DNA of 64,000 nt from JAJEFO01 sp965214325 (GTDB lineage: Bacteria; Pseudomonadota; Alphaproteobacteria; Rhodobacterales; Rhodobacteraceae): NCBI GenBank assembly GCA_965214325.1, contig CBDCBG010000006.1, forward strand, positions 4,340,001 through 4,404,000, written 5' to 3'. A model generated the notes under the pieces. The model saw only the letters and a list, made by a program, of their open reading frames with translations, ran no database searches and was not told the DNA's origin. Positions 39,814 through 49,420 of the stretch are shown here, piece by piece (positions within the stretch are counted from its first letter, which is position 1; each line of letters begins with the position of its first letter). The position numbers and the translations under genes were made by a program.

Positions 39814-40439
39814 GCCGGTCGCTGAACGAGGTCGAAACCATCGCTTGGAAAGCCGCACGCGGCGCGGGATACCCTTGGGGAATTGCGGAGGAAGCAGCCG
39901 CGGCAATGCGATGGCTGGCAGGGCGCGGCATCGACGGCTGCCCGCCTCTGGTGTCGTTGCTGGAAAGGATCGACGGCTCGAAGCTCGAAGACTGGTCGCC
40001 GGAGGCGGGAGAAACCTGGGTTGCGCCCGGTGGTGTGCTCTGTCCCCTGATGGCGGGCGCAGCCCTGTCGGATCATGCACACCAGCTGCGGCAGCGAGAG
40101 CTTGAATTCGGCCAGATGGCATCGCCAGTCCTGTTCCTGCCTTTCGTGGGTCGGTCGGCGGCGAGGATCGAAGGCGAATTGCAAGTGACCTGGTCCGGCG
40201 GATCGTCATTCACGGACGGGGAGGGACTTGCCCTGCACGGTGACCTGGTTTCGGATCTCGATATCGTGAAGGTCGCGGTCGGCCACGAAATGCCGGAAGC
40301 TCGTCCCGGTGCCGGCCGTGCGTTGCCCGACCCTCTGGCCTGGCACCGGCTCCAGGAGTTCGCTTGCAAGGTTCATGCGCCGGCATCCGAGGCGTCCAGG
40401 CAACTTGGTGCGGGTGCCGATGGCATTGACGACGATTGA
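39810..40439 (+). CDS. DUF3726-like protein
   Basis: 209 residues from GTG 39810, overlapping the previous stop (GTGA). The N-terminus SLNEVETIAWKAARGAGYPW followed by GIAEEAAAAMRWLAGRGIDG and the later CPLMAGAAL are features I associate with DUF3726 proteins. No catalytic motif or signal peptide is seen. It completes a three-gene coupled unit with the dipeptidase-family and 560-residue proteins. Confidence 0.75.
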   Translation: MSRSLNEVETIAWKAARGAGYPWGIAEEAAAAMRWLAGRGIDGCPPLVSLLERIDGSKLEDWSPEAGETWVAPGGVLCPLMAGAALSDHAHQLRQRELEFGQMASPVLFLPFVGRSAARIEGELQVTWSGGSSFTDGEGLALHGDLVSDLDIVKVAVGHEMPEARPGAGRALPDPLAWHRLQEFACKVHAPASEASRQLGAGADGIDDD

Positions 40440-41475
40440 CGGCATGGTGATCGAGAGCGGCACCTCCACAGGTGCGCTGCCAGGGCGTGCCCGATTCTGT
40501 TGGAAGCATGGCCGAGCGGCCACAAGGCATATCTCGGAATCCTGGGGAATTCGAAGTGCTTCCAAATTGGTCGGACATGACTCGATCGGCAGGGCGAGGG
40601 GCATCGCGGCTTCCCCGATCCGCACTTCCGGGCTGCCGTAGCCGTTCTCGGGCGAGCCGTCCAACGGCAATTGGTTTCGGCCCTTCCGGTCTCTTTGCAT
40701 AGCGTCCGCCTTTTCGGATTCCGTGACCCTGCAAGGGAGACCTGAACCAGCCTGCAAGCCTTGCCGAGCGGTCTTGGAATGGAAAGTATTGCTTGGAAGC
40801 AGTTACTTGTACATGCATGGCAATCCATGACGCCTGCTGGCACGACACGCGTTGCCCAGCGTGCAAAGAAGATGATTTCCCAATGCAGCATCATCGTCAT
40901 CGTTTCAGATCAGTACGCGGAGAGCGGCCTTTGGGGGCCTTGCCGAGCACCCGCAACATGTCGCGCGCCACACCGGTCAGGCAGCGCTACCCCCGCTCCC
41001 AGTTTCGGATCGTCTTGGGCGATTCTTCGATGCGTCGCGCCAGTTCCGTTTGGCTGGGGTTCATCCGCCGTCGGTCCCGGAGCATGGTTCGCACCATATC
41101 CTGCAACGCCGCGGCCCCGTCTTTCCGCTCTTGCAGGAAGATCTCCGATACCGTGGTCGCGTCCACTGCCGCAGGGTCGATCCGTCCTCGGAGGAGGCTG
41201 AGACCGGCACCCGTGCGACTCAACAAGAATGCGGGGGACCACGCTCTTGCCGGCTGCGGGGCGACCGGCCAGTCCGATGACGACCGCCATGACATTGTCC
41301 CTCTTGCCATTGCCGCGCCAGGCCGGCTGGCAAGGTTGGACCGAAACTGAATTTCCGGGCACGGAATCGAATACGAGGTGAAGGTAGGGCTCCCTGGCAG
41401 GCTTGTCTGGGCCTGTCCTCAAACTTCGGGGAGACGCAGCGGCGCAGCTCCCTTCGAGGTCGACCGCGTTCGGCG
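40440..41475. other. Eroded region between the DUF3726-like gene and znuA
   Basis: About 1 kb with only traces of genes. The minus strand holds a broken HTH remnant (40905-41106) and, near 41200-41300, a short P-loop-like stretch VIGLAGRPAAGKSVVPRIL after a Met, which could be the start of a lost nucleotide-binding protein. I see nothing supportable in 40440-40900. Confidence 0.45.
40905..41106 (-). pseudogene. Remnant of an HTH (HigA/NadS-like) antitoxin-type protein
   Basis: The minus strand reads LQDMVRTMLRDRRRMNPSQ then TELARRIEESPKTIRNWERG, a clear XRE-type helix-turn-helix end, followed by TAG at 40987-40989, then in the same frame LTGVARDMLRVLGKAPKG, which is how such proteins normally continue. 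The stop thus replaces the Arg or Gln usually found after NWE(Q/R)G. The N-terminal part and any toxin partner are not recognisable. It is a broken antitoxin-like gene. Confidence 0.5.
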
Positions 41476-42585
41476 CTACCGTTCCTGCTCATCCGGGGCG
41501 AGGCAGTGCCGAAAATCCGTAGCCATGTTCTTGAGCAAGGTGAAATAGAGCTCCGGACCATTCTCGATTTCGGCGCCGAGCGGATCGACGATTCCCGACC
41601 TTGTCTCGGTACCCTCGAGCAAAACGTCGACCAAGTTCATGTTGAACTGGGGTTCGGCGAATACGCATTCGACATTGAATTCGCGCATTGCCGAGCGCAA
41701 CTGTCGAATGCGCCTGGCACCCGGTGGCCGTTCCGGGTTGACCACGACGGAGCCGATGGGAGTGAGCGCGAAGCGGTTCTCAAAATAGCGGTAGCCGTCA
41801 TGGAAGACGACGAACGGCTTGCCGCGGGCCGGGGCAACATCCACGGAGACTTGCTCGGCCAATGCGTCAAGCCGGGACAGAAGTGCCCGCGCGTTCGACT
41901 TGTAAACGGGTGCATTGGCGGGATCGGCTTCCGACAGGGCGTCTGAGATCGCGCGCACCATGACTGCGCCGTTCACCGGATCAAGCCAGACATGCAGGTC
42001 GAACTCGCCGTGCGCGTGATCATGGCCATCCGCGTCTGACTCCGCAAGCTCTTCGCCTTGGTCCTTGTCTTGATCGTGATCATCATGGCCGGCTGCTTCG
42101 TCCTCTCCGCGTTCTTCGCCATGGTCTTCGTCATGGCCACGAGCTTCGCCTGCCTCGTGCCCGTCACCGTGCCCTTCGTGAGAATCAGTCTCGAACACTC
42201 CGCCGTCCCGGAACGGCAGGCGGATCAAGCCGTCAGTTTCGGCCAGGGCAACGATTTGCGCCTGCCTGGCGAGAGTTTCGAGCGAGCGGGCAAGTGACGT
42301 TTCCATCGCCTCGTCAATGAGGAAGACGACATCTGCATCCGCAATCGCTGCAGCGTCCGAAGGGCGCAAGTTGAAGGTGTGCGGCGAAGCGCTTCCCCGG
42401 ATCAGGAGACGTGGCTTTCCGACTCCGGCCATGACGGCGCTTGTCAGGGAATGCACCGGCTTGATCGAAGCCACGACCTGAATTTCGGCAGAAGCGATGG
42501 ATCCGGAGGCCGTTACCCCGATCACCAATGCCAATGTCGTCAGCGTCGGGCAAACACGTGCGCAAAGGGATGAAAAGACAAGCAT
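41476..42585 (-). CDS. znuA: Zinc ABC transporter substrate-binding protein ZnuA
   Basis: About 369 residues from ATG 42585 (MLVFSSLCARVCPTLTTLAL, a signal peptide ending near AIASAE-like SIASAEIQ); an upstream start would add 21 residues. Periplasmic Zn2+-binding protein of the cluster A-I type. Metal-ligand histidines are in SIKPVHSLTSAVMAG, SASPHTFNLRPSDA, and FDLHVWLDPVNG. Between residues ~135 and 205 is a long His/Asp/Glu-rich loop with repeated HDxDH-like stretches, characteristic of ZnuA and thought to capture zinc. It is divergent from znuC-znuB. Confidence 0.95.
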   Translation of the reverse strand: MLVFSSLCARVCPTLTTLALVIGVTASGSIASAEIQVVASIKPVHSLTSAVMAGVGKPRLLIRGSASPHTFNLRPSDAAAIADADVVFLIDEAMETSLARSLETLARQAQIVALAETDGLIRLPFRDGGVFETDSHEGHGDGHEAGEARGHDEDHGEERGEDEAAGHDDHDQDKDQGEELAESDADGHDHAHGEFDLHVWLDPVNGAVMVRAISDALSEADPANAPVYKSNARALLSRLDALAEQVSVDVAPARGKPFVVFHDGYRYFENRFALTPIGSVVVNPERPPGARRIRQLRSAMREFNVECVFAEPQFNMNLVDVLLEGTETRSGIVDPLGAEIENGPELYFTLLKNMATDFRHCLAPDEQER

Positions 42586-42641
42586 GGCCACACTTTTCCA
42601 GGATGTTCCTGAAGCCTGTAGATCGTTGACTTGATTCCAGT

Positions 42642-42661
42642 TTGCCATAGCCTATGGTCAA
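42642..42661. promoter_or_regulatory. Palindrome in the znuA-znuC divergent region, candidate Zur site
   Basis: TTGCCATAGCCTATGGTCAA is a 20-base near-palindrome whose core CCATAG-C-CTATGG is a perfect odd-length repeat. It lies 57 bases upstream of znuA and ~140 upstream of znuC. The place suits a shared zinc-responsive operator. It does not obviously match the AT-rich alphaproteobacterial Zur consensus I know, so the regulator is a guess. Confidence 0.45.
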
Positions 42662-42804
42662 TGCGGCGTGAGTGTCCAGCGTGCAACTTGCGCATTCCTG
42701 CGGTGGCGGGCGCCACAAAATGAGCGAGTTTACGGGATGCTTGCTGTTCAAGTTCTGATCTGGCCGTGCGCCACCTGACCGATGCAAGCCAGGTCGCGCA
42801 CGTG

Positions 42805-43434
42805 ATGGATGCTCGTTCGGGAGACGATGCCCTTGTCGAGGCTCGTGACGTCGGTGTGCATCGCCGCGATCGTTGGATCATCCGCCATGTCGATCTCAGG
42901 ATAGGCCGGGGCGAACTGGTCTTCCTGATCGGTGCCAACGGCGCTGGAAAGTCGACCTGTGCGCGAGCCGTTCTCGGGTTGATCGAGACCGACGAGGGAA
43001 CTGTCTTCCGGTCTTCGGGCATCGACATAGGATACGTTCCGCAGCGACTGACGCTGACAGCAACGCTTCCCTTGACGCTTCGCAGGCTGATGACCCTGAC
43101 CGGAAGATTCGCATCTCGCGAAATTGACGCAGCGCTTCTTGCAGTCGGGCTTGAGCGGCTGGGTGACCCGCCAGTCACGTCCCTCTCGGGCGGCGAGTTC
43201 CAGCGGCTCTTGCTGGCCCGCGCGTTGATTCACCGTCCGGACCTGCTCGTCCTCGATGAGCCCGACCAGGGGATCGACACGGCAGGGGCCGACGTGGTGT
43301 ACGAACTGGTGGAGGGAATCCGTGCCGACCTTGGCTGCGGCGTGCTTCTTATCACTCACGATCTTGATCGGGCGATGACAGCTGGCGACGACGTTTTCGT
43401 CCTCGTGCCCCACGAGCACGACGGCCAGGGTTGA
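42805..43434 (+). CDS. znuC: Zinc ABC transporter ATPase ZnuC
   Basis: About 209 residues from ATG 42805; GTG 42766 would add 13. Walker A LIGANGAGKSTCARAVLG near residues 35-50, Q-loop IGYVPQRLTL, signature SLSGGEFQRLLLARAL, Walker B LLVLDEPDQGID, and switch His in LLITHDLDRAM. The C-terminal HEHDGQG tail is a modest His-containing end as seen in zinc ATPases. It is followed by znuB after three bases and powers zinc import. Confidence 0.93.
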   Translation: MDARSGDDALVEARDVGVHRRDRWIIRHVDLRIGRGELVFLIGANGAGKSTCARAVLGLIETDEGTVFRSSGIDIGYVPQRLTLTATLPLTLRRLMTLTGRFASREIDAALLAVGLERLGDPPVTSLSGGEFQRLLLARALIHRPDLLVLDEPDQGIDTAGADVVYELVEGIRADLGCGVLLITHDLDRAMTAGDDVFVLVPHEHDGQG

Positions 43435-43437
43435 GCG

Positions 43438-44229
43438 GTGTTGGACGATTATCTGGTCCGTGCCTTGCTCGCCGGTATCGGGCTCGCGCTGGTAACCGGC
43501 CCGACGGGTTGCTTCATCGTCTGGCGTCGCCTCGCCTATTTCGGCGAGACGATGGCTCACTCGGCGCTGCTCGGCGTTGCCCTCGCTGTCCTGATCGACT
43601 TCAATCTGACAGTCGGCATATTTTGCGTTGCAGTGACGGTCGTGCTTGCGATGTACTTTCTCGAACGGCGCGACGTGCTGCCGACCGACACCCTGCTCGG
43701 CCTGCTGTCGCATGGCGGGCTCGCCCTCGGACTGGTCATCCTGTCCTTCTTTCCCGGGATGCGGCTGAACCTCCATTCATTGCTGTTCGGGGATCTGCTC
43801 GCAGTGTCGCGCCTTGACCTCGCCGTCATCTGGATTGGCGGCTTGCTCGCTCTGGCGACCCTGTACTGGATCTGGCGACCGCTGCTTGCCGCGACCGCCA
43901 GCTCTGACCTGGCTTCGTTGGCTGGACTGCATCCGGATCGTGCGCGTCTGACTTTCGGCATCCTGCTTGCTGCCGTGATAGCCGCCGCGATCAAGATCGT
44001 GGGAGTTCTCCTGATCGTTGCCTTGCTGATCATCCCCGCAGCGACAACCCGTCGCTTTGCCGCAAACCCGGAAGCAATGGCATTCGGTGCCGCGGTCTTG
44101 GGAGTCGTGGCGGTTGCAGGCGGGCTCCTCGCCTCAGCGAGCCTGGACACACCGTCAGGCCCATCAATCGTGGTTGTTGCGCTCGTTATCTTTCTCGTCA
44201 CCCGGGTTGGACGATGGCAACAGAACTGA
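43438..44229 (+). CDS. znuB: Zinc ABC transporter permease ZnuB
   Basis: 263 residues from GTG 43438. ABC-3 family integral membrane protein with about seven to eight hydrophobic segments. Typical phrases are ALLAGIGLALVTGPTGCFIV, RRLAYFGETMAHSALLGVAL (the coupling and conserved GxxxxHSALLG motif), IKIVGVLLIVALLIIPAATT and RRFAANPEAM. It completes a znuA/znuCB transport system. No zur gene is adjacent. Confidence 0.95.
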   Translation: MLDDYLVRALLAGIGLALVTGPTGCFIVWRRLAYFGETMAHSALLGVALAVLIDFNLTVGIFCVAVTVVLAMYFLERRDVLPTDTLLGLLSHGGLALGLVILSFFPGMRLNLHSLLFGDLLAVSRLDLAVIWIGGLLALATLYWIWRPLLAATASSDLASLAGLHPDRARLTFGILLAAVIAAAIKIVGVLLIVALLIIPAATTRRFAANPEAMAFGAAVLGVVAVAGGLLASASLDTPSGPSIVVVALVIFLVTRVGRWQQN

Positions 44230-44732
44230 ATGGACGGAAGAGACCTTGCCCGACGAACGCCTGTACTCCGTCACCGTCCAGTAGGGTTCAAGCGCGGCCT
44301 TGATCGACGTAGTTGAAGGGCGGTGTTGTCGCTTGCCTTGCCCGGGCTGTTTCGTCCAGCCCGTGATCGGCCCGGAACGACGTCCGTCAACCCGTCAGCT
44401 GAGTTGCGATGCTGCCGCCTCGAAGGCCCGCTTCGTCGATTCCAGATCGTCGTCTTCAAGGGCAAGACAGGAATAGATCTTGCCCGGGGACCTGAACAGC
44501 CCGTGGGCCCGGAGCGCCGCGATCCAGGACGCGGTTCGGGTTTCGTCCGCCGCGTGTACGTCGCGACAGTTCCGGACATCCCGGTCGGTGAAGACGACGT
44601 CGAACAGGGGCGGCGCTCCGACAAGTCGGTACGGAATTCCCGTCAGGTCAAGCGCGTCGCGGGCCAGTCGGATGACCGTCTTGCCGAGGTCATCCAGACG
44701 CTCGTATTGGCCGGGGCGGCGCTAGATCTCTA

Positions 44733-45975
44733 GTGGTTTGATTCATTCACTTGATGCCATTTCCTGCAGCTTCTGGTGCCCTCTCTTCCAGGCCTCGACG
44801 AGGTCTTCCGGCTTCCTGCTCCAGCGGAACGGGCGGGCGTCGTTGGCGTTGTGGTGCTCGATGCAGCCCTCGATGGCCGCGATGCACTCGTCAAGCGAGT
44901 CGAAGACCGCGTCCTTCAGCCTCTGCCTCGACAGCTTGGAGAGGAACCCCTCGACGGCGTTCATCCAGGAGGCCGAGGTCGGGGTGAAGTGGAACTGCCA
45001 GTCGGGACGGCCCTTCAGCCATTCGCGGACTTCGGCCGACTTGTGCGAGGAGACGTTGTCGAGGACGACATGGACCGGGGTTCCGGGATCGATCCCCTCG
45101 GCGACGTGGTCGAGGAAGGCGAGGAACTCCTCCGAGCGGTGCCGCCCGACCGTCCGGCCGACGACCTTGCCGGTGGCGACGTCGAGCGCGGCCAGCAGGC
45201 AGGTGGTGCCGTTCCGCCTGCAGCCGTGGGGTCCTGGTCTCGGCGTGTCCGGGCTTCATCGGCAGCGGCCTCTGCGTCCGCCCCAATGCCTGTATCCGGT
45301 TCGCGCGCTCACTCGAACCAATGGCGTTCACGCGCTCACTCTCGTCCACCGAGAGGACCACCGCGTGGTCGGGCGGGTCGACGTGGAGGCCGACGACGTC
45401 GCGCACCTTGAACGCGAACCTCGGGTCGCGGGAGACCTTGAAGGTCTTCACCTGGTGCGGCCGGAGGCCGTTGGCCTTCAGGATGCCGTGCACGGTGGAG
45501 ACGGCCATCCCCAGCTTCCTCGCCAGCGCCCGCACCGTCCAGTGCCGGACGTGCTCCGGCGGCGGCGACATCGCCAGCGCGATCACGGCCTTCACCTTCT
45601 CCTCGGGGACCGGCTTCTTTCCCGGAGGGCGGGTGGCGTCCCGGAGAAGCCCGTCGACGCCCCCGGCGAGGAAGCGGTCCCGCCAGCGCCAGACCGTCGG
45701 CTTCGACATGCCCGTCCGGCGCATGGTCTCGACCAGGCCGCGGCCCGAGCCGAGCTCCAGGATGATGCGGGCTCGCCAGACGTGCTTCCGGGGGCTCCGC
45801 GGGTTGCCGATGATCTGCTCGAGGCGCTCGCGGTCCTCGTCCGAAAGCTCGACTTCCCGACGCGTCGACTTCCTGCCCATGGTCCTGTCTCCGTTTTCGT
45901 GGCCGCATGACGGCGGCACGGAGCACGGCATCACGATTCGCGAACAAATGGAATCCTTTGTATAGAACTAACCAC
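44733..45975 (-). mobile_element. IS630-type insertion sequence in the aminotransferase gene
   Basis: A 1243-bp element with ends GTGGTTTGATTCATTC and, reversed right end, GTGGTTAGTTCTATAC. It is flanked by TA on both sides (44731-44732 and 45976-45977), the duplication expected for IS630/Tc1-type transposition; the broader flank is CTAG. It carries one transposase gene on the minus strand, broken by a frameshift. Confidence 0.87.
44743..45880 (-). pseudogene. IS630-family transposase, frameshifted
   Basis: From ATG 45880 (MGRKSTRREVELSDEDRERL): HTH region GLVETMRRTGMSKPTVWRWR and winged part RALARKLGMAVSTVHGILK, then VVLSVDES with the first catalytic Asp. After GHAETRT the frame is lost; deleting one C of the run at 45232-45235 restores the continuation GCRRNGTTCLLAALDVATGK and eventually SWMNAVEGFLSKLSRQRLK with the final Glu. 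An extra stretch SERVNAIGSSERAN follows VDE, encoded by a 27-base imperfect direct repeat (45299-45314 and 45326-45341). Both lesions probably inactivate it. Confidence 0.85.
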
Positions 45976-46916
45976 TAGGGTCTTGAGGCCTGCGACAGCT
46001 GCAACCGGGTTGCCGGAAAGGGTCCCCACCTGCATCAGCCAGCCCTCGGGACCTGCAAGGCTCTTGTCGAAGTGCTTCATGATCTCGGCCCGTCCGGCGA
46101 TTGCGGCGAGGGGAAACCCGCCACAGATGATCTTGCCGAGCGTCGCGACGTCGGGCGTGACGCCGTAGGCTTCCTGTGCACCGCCATATGCAAGCCGGAA
46201 CCCGGTGACGATTTCGTCGAAGATCAGGACGAGTCCATGCTTGCCTGCTTCGTCCCTTAGAACCTGCAAGTATCCGGGATCTGGCGGAATGATGCGCTGC
46301 AGCGGCTCGACGATGACGCCAGCCAACCGGTTTCCCCATTCAGCAAGGTGCGAGCGAATGTAATCCGGGTCGCTGAATGGCGCGACCAGCACCTCGGAGG
46401 CAACGCCGGTCGGAATCCGGCGCTGTCTGGCACGGCGCCGGGGAAGTTCACGAGTCTTTCGGGCTCAAGCGACATCTGCGCCTCCGCGCTCATCCCGTGA
46501 TAGCCGCCTTCGAACTTGACGATCTTATCACGGCCCGTGACGGCGCGGGCAAGCCGCATGGCGTACATGTCCGCCTCGCCGCCAGTGGAGAGGTAACGGA
46601 GCTGTTCGGCGCAGGGTGGACCTTGCAGATCTCCTCCGCGAGCTCGATGCCGGCGGCGTTGCTGGCAAAGAAGGTCTGGCCTCCGGACAACTGCCCAGCC
46701 ACGGCCTCCGGCACTTCCGGGTGGCCGTGGCCGAGGATCAACGGACCTGAGCCGATGAGGTAATCGACGCATTCATTGCCGTCTTCGTCCCGGATGCGTG
46801 CCCCACGGCCCTCGCGGATGACGATGCCGGGATCGAAATTGCCGAACCCGCCTGCGGGCAGCACGGCCCTTGCCCGTGCGATCCAGTCGGTCTGCGATGT
46901 GATCGGGGCCAGCTTC

Positions 46917-48020
46917 CTACTCCAGTGTCAGGTCAGGTTCGCGAAGCACGTCCGGGTCGGGCTCGACCCCGAGACCCGGACCTTTTGGCGGCGCCATGAA
47001 TCCTATTTCACGGCTTGGCGCGTTCGGTTCAAGGCGTGGGACGACGTAGCCGGCGAGATCGCATGTGTTCAGGAGATGCACGGACGGCGTCGTGGCCGCC
47101 AGATGCAGGAGCGCGGCGGTGGTGATGTCCGATCCCCACGTGTCCTCGATGCACATCTGCGCGCCGAGATGCAGGCAGAGGTCGCGGGCGGCGCGACAGG
47201 CCGAGATGCCGCCGAACTTGGAGAGCTTGATCGCAACGGCGTCCATGCAGGCCTGCGCGTGCCCCTCGAGAAGGGTCATCGTGTCGAAGGTCGCCTCGTC
47301 AAGCTTCATCGGAAGGCCGGTTGCCTCGCGAACCCTGGCGCAGTCGGCGACGGTGCGGCATGGCTGCTCGAGCATGATGTCATTGTCGCGCACCGCACGG
47401 CCGACGCGCGTGGCTTCGAGTGACGTGGCGCGCGTGTTCCAGTCACCGTAGACAAGCGGCCCGGATCCGACGGCTTACCGGACCTTGATCAACCGCTCTA
47501 CATCGGTTTGCCAGTCGCCCGAGGCGCCAAGCTTGACCTGAAATTGCCGGATGCCCTGCGCCCTGGTCTCGTGAGCGATGCGTGCCATTTCGTTAGGAGC
47601 GACGCAGGTGATGGAGCGGTAGAGCGGCATCGACCCGGCCTGGCGTCCGCCAAGAACGCGGTAGAGCGACAGATCGGCGGCCTTCGCCGTCAAGTCTCAA
47701 AGTGCGATGTCGATGGCGGACTTCGCGTAGGCGTGTCCTTGCAGGCAGGCGTCAGCCTTCGACATGACGGCGTCCGGCCCGATCGGGTCGCTGCCGAGCA
47801 GTGTCGGCGCAATTTCGGCGATCGCGGGCTGAACTCCACGCGCATAGGCGGGGAGGTAGTGCGGGATCGGGCAAACCTCGCCCCAGCCGGTGACACCCAC
47901 GTCCGTGTCGAGCGCCAGGATCACGGATTCGACCGTGTCGCATGTCTTTCCATTGGACATGTGATAGGCCTCGTGGCTCTTCAACGGCAGGTGCCAGAGG
48001 CGCAGGGCGGAGATCTTCAT
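46917..48020 (-). pseudogene. Enolase-superfamily (mandelate racemase/MLE) protein with two nonsense codons
   Basis: The frame starts at ATG 48020 (MKISALRLWHLPLKSHEAYH) and stays in one phase for its full ~367 codons. It is cut by TGA at about 47697, where AIDIAL-stop-DLTAKAA needs Trp, and TAA at 47475-47477, where LIKVR-stop-AVGSGPL needs an acidic residue. Family features are GVTGWGEVCPIPHYLPAYA, QFQVKLGASGDW (KxK-type region partly altered), VYGDWN, MLEQPC, LKLDEA-like MKLDEATFD and CIEDTWGSD. The pattern resembles cis-3-hydroxyproline dehydratase or proline-betaine-racemase-like members. Both stops are single substitutions. The stop TAG at 46917 is followed directly by the aminotransferase remnant. 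Confidence 0.87.
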
Positions 48021-48131
48021 GGCCGAGTCCCGTCGCCGCGCCAGGATCTCGATGACGCGAGCCGGCACCGGGGCAATCTTCGATGCCCGCATGACAGGTT
48101 GATTGCCCAAGGTTGGCAAGCTGACGCACGG

Positions 48132-49257
48132 TCATGACGATTCGTAGACGGCAACCGGCTCGCCGAGGGCCGCCTCGTCCGGATGAACGCCAAGGCCCGG
48201 CGATTCGGGAAGATGAAGATGGCCGCCAACGTTGCGCGGCCCCTGACCCCGGGCAATGTCCTTGGTCAGCATGTCCTGGCAGGCCCAGACCGCCAACCGG
48301 CGGGCGTCCGGCACCGTGGCGGCGAGATGAAGCGCCTCTGCATCGGCCAGCACCGATCCGCCGGTCGCCATGATGAACATGTCGATGCCATGGGCAAGCG
48401 CGACGTCGCGCATGCGCGCAGCCTTGGTCAGTCCTCCAACCCGGTTGAGCTTGATGCCGAACACTTCCGCGAGACCGTCGCGGGCGATGCGGGTCGCGTC
48501 CTGAAGCGTCACTAGGCTCTCGTCCACGCTTACTGGCGCGGAATGCAGCGGACGGATGGCAGCGATGTCGTCCAGGGTCTCGCAGGGTTGCTCGAACATG
48601 ACGCGGAGGTCCTCTGTCGCCTGCATCACGCGTAGAGCCTGTTGACGGGTCCAGCCTCGGTTCACGTCGTAGAGGATGACTTCGTTCGGGTCCCGGTGAG
48701 ATTCCACGTCCCGGATTCGAGCTATGTCGAGGTCGACGTCACCGCCAATCTTGACGGAATGGGCGATGTAACCCCGCTCGCGGTACCGGTGCATGACGTC
48801 GCGCGTACCGTCGATCGTCCTGGCTCCAACCGAAGAGGCGATGGGCGCAGGCGTACGGGAGCCGCCACCCATGAGATCCGAGATCGGCAGTCCCGCAGCC
48901 TGACCCGCAATGTCCCAGCAGGCCATGTCGATGGGAGCCTTTGCATGGAGATGGCCCGGAAGGGCGAGGTCCATGGCGCGCTCCACATCCAGAATCCTGC
49001 GGGGATCGAGGTTCAGGACAAAGGGCGCCATGGTCTCAATGCCCGCCCTGATTCCCGGGCCATGTGCGGCAACGTAGGTGTGGCCCCAAGGCGTGGCCCC
49101 AAGGCGTGCCTTCGCCCCAGCCGGAAAGGTCGACGTCGGTATCGATCCTGACGAACGTTGCGTCGAGGACCTCGAACTTGAGCCGTCCGCCCGAGAGCCA
49201 GTAGGGGTGCTCGAGCGGAAGATCGACCCTGTAGACTGCGATGCAGGTGATCTTCAT
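48132..49257 (-). pseudogene. Second enolase-superfamily protein, broken by a 13-bp tandem duplication
   Basis: ATG 49257 begins MKITCIAVYRVDLPLEHPYW and runs to GWGEGTPWGH. There the 13-bp unit TGGCCCCAAGGCG is present twice (49081-49093, 49094-49106) and shifts the frame. Removing one copy gives GHTYVAAHGPGIRAGIETMA and the intact remainder: PIDMACWDIAGQAAGLPI, HSVKIGG, LYDVNRG, MFEQPCETLDD, PVSVDESLVT and FGIKLNRVGG, which carry the family's catalytic and metal residues. Everything else is intact, so the lesion is recent. An internal start (ATG 49031) would give a protein without the capping domain. Confidence 0.9.
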
Positions 49258-49420
49258 CGATCGGGAATTCCTGCATGTCCTGTACGGCAACGGGCATGCG
49301 CAAAGCTTGCCGGCAATCTAGATGCGGATGGTGCGCAAATGCCGCGAAGGCAGTTGCAGCCGCCGTCCCGTGCCCCTGTCCGAAGCACGCTCCTGCCGCG
49401 AGCGTCCTCCGCCGCGAGGT

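Larger units (their letters stand above)
44395..46915 (-). pseudogene. Class III aminotransferase (glutamate-1-semialdehyde-aminomutase-like), multiply broken
   Basis: Reading leftward from ~46915: LPAGGFGNFDPGIVIREG, VDYLIGSGPLILGHGHPEV and ELAEEICKV, then a frameshift near 46615, LRYLSTGGEADMYAMRLARA and KFEGGYHGMSAEAQ, then a frameshift near 46415, GVIVEPLQRIIPPDPGYL, LIFDEIVTGFR and TLGKIICGGFPLAAI (PLP Lys). At GLKTL the IS630-type element intervenes. Beyond it the frame reads EI, TAG (44722-44724), RRPGQYERLDDLGKTV, LVGAPPLFDVVFTDRDV, and ends at 44395. Removing the IS and one TA restores the frame across the site. Two frameshifts, one nonsense codon and one IS make it inactive. Family assignment is firm, substrate unknown. 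Confidence 0.85.

Noticed and set aside
49036..49290. Short separate gene for the N-terminal part of the second enolase-superfamily protein
   Set aside because: Removing one copy of a 13-bp tandem repeat joins it in frame to the rest of the same protein, so it is one broken gene.
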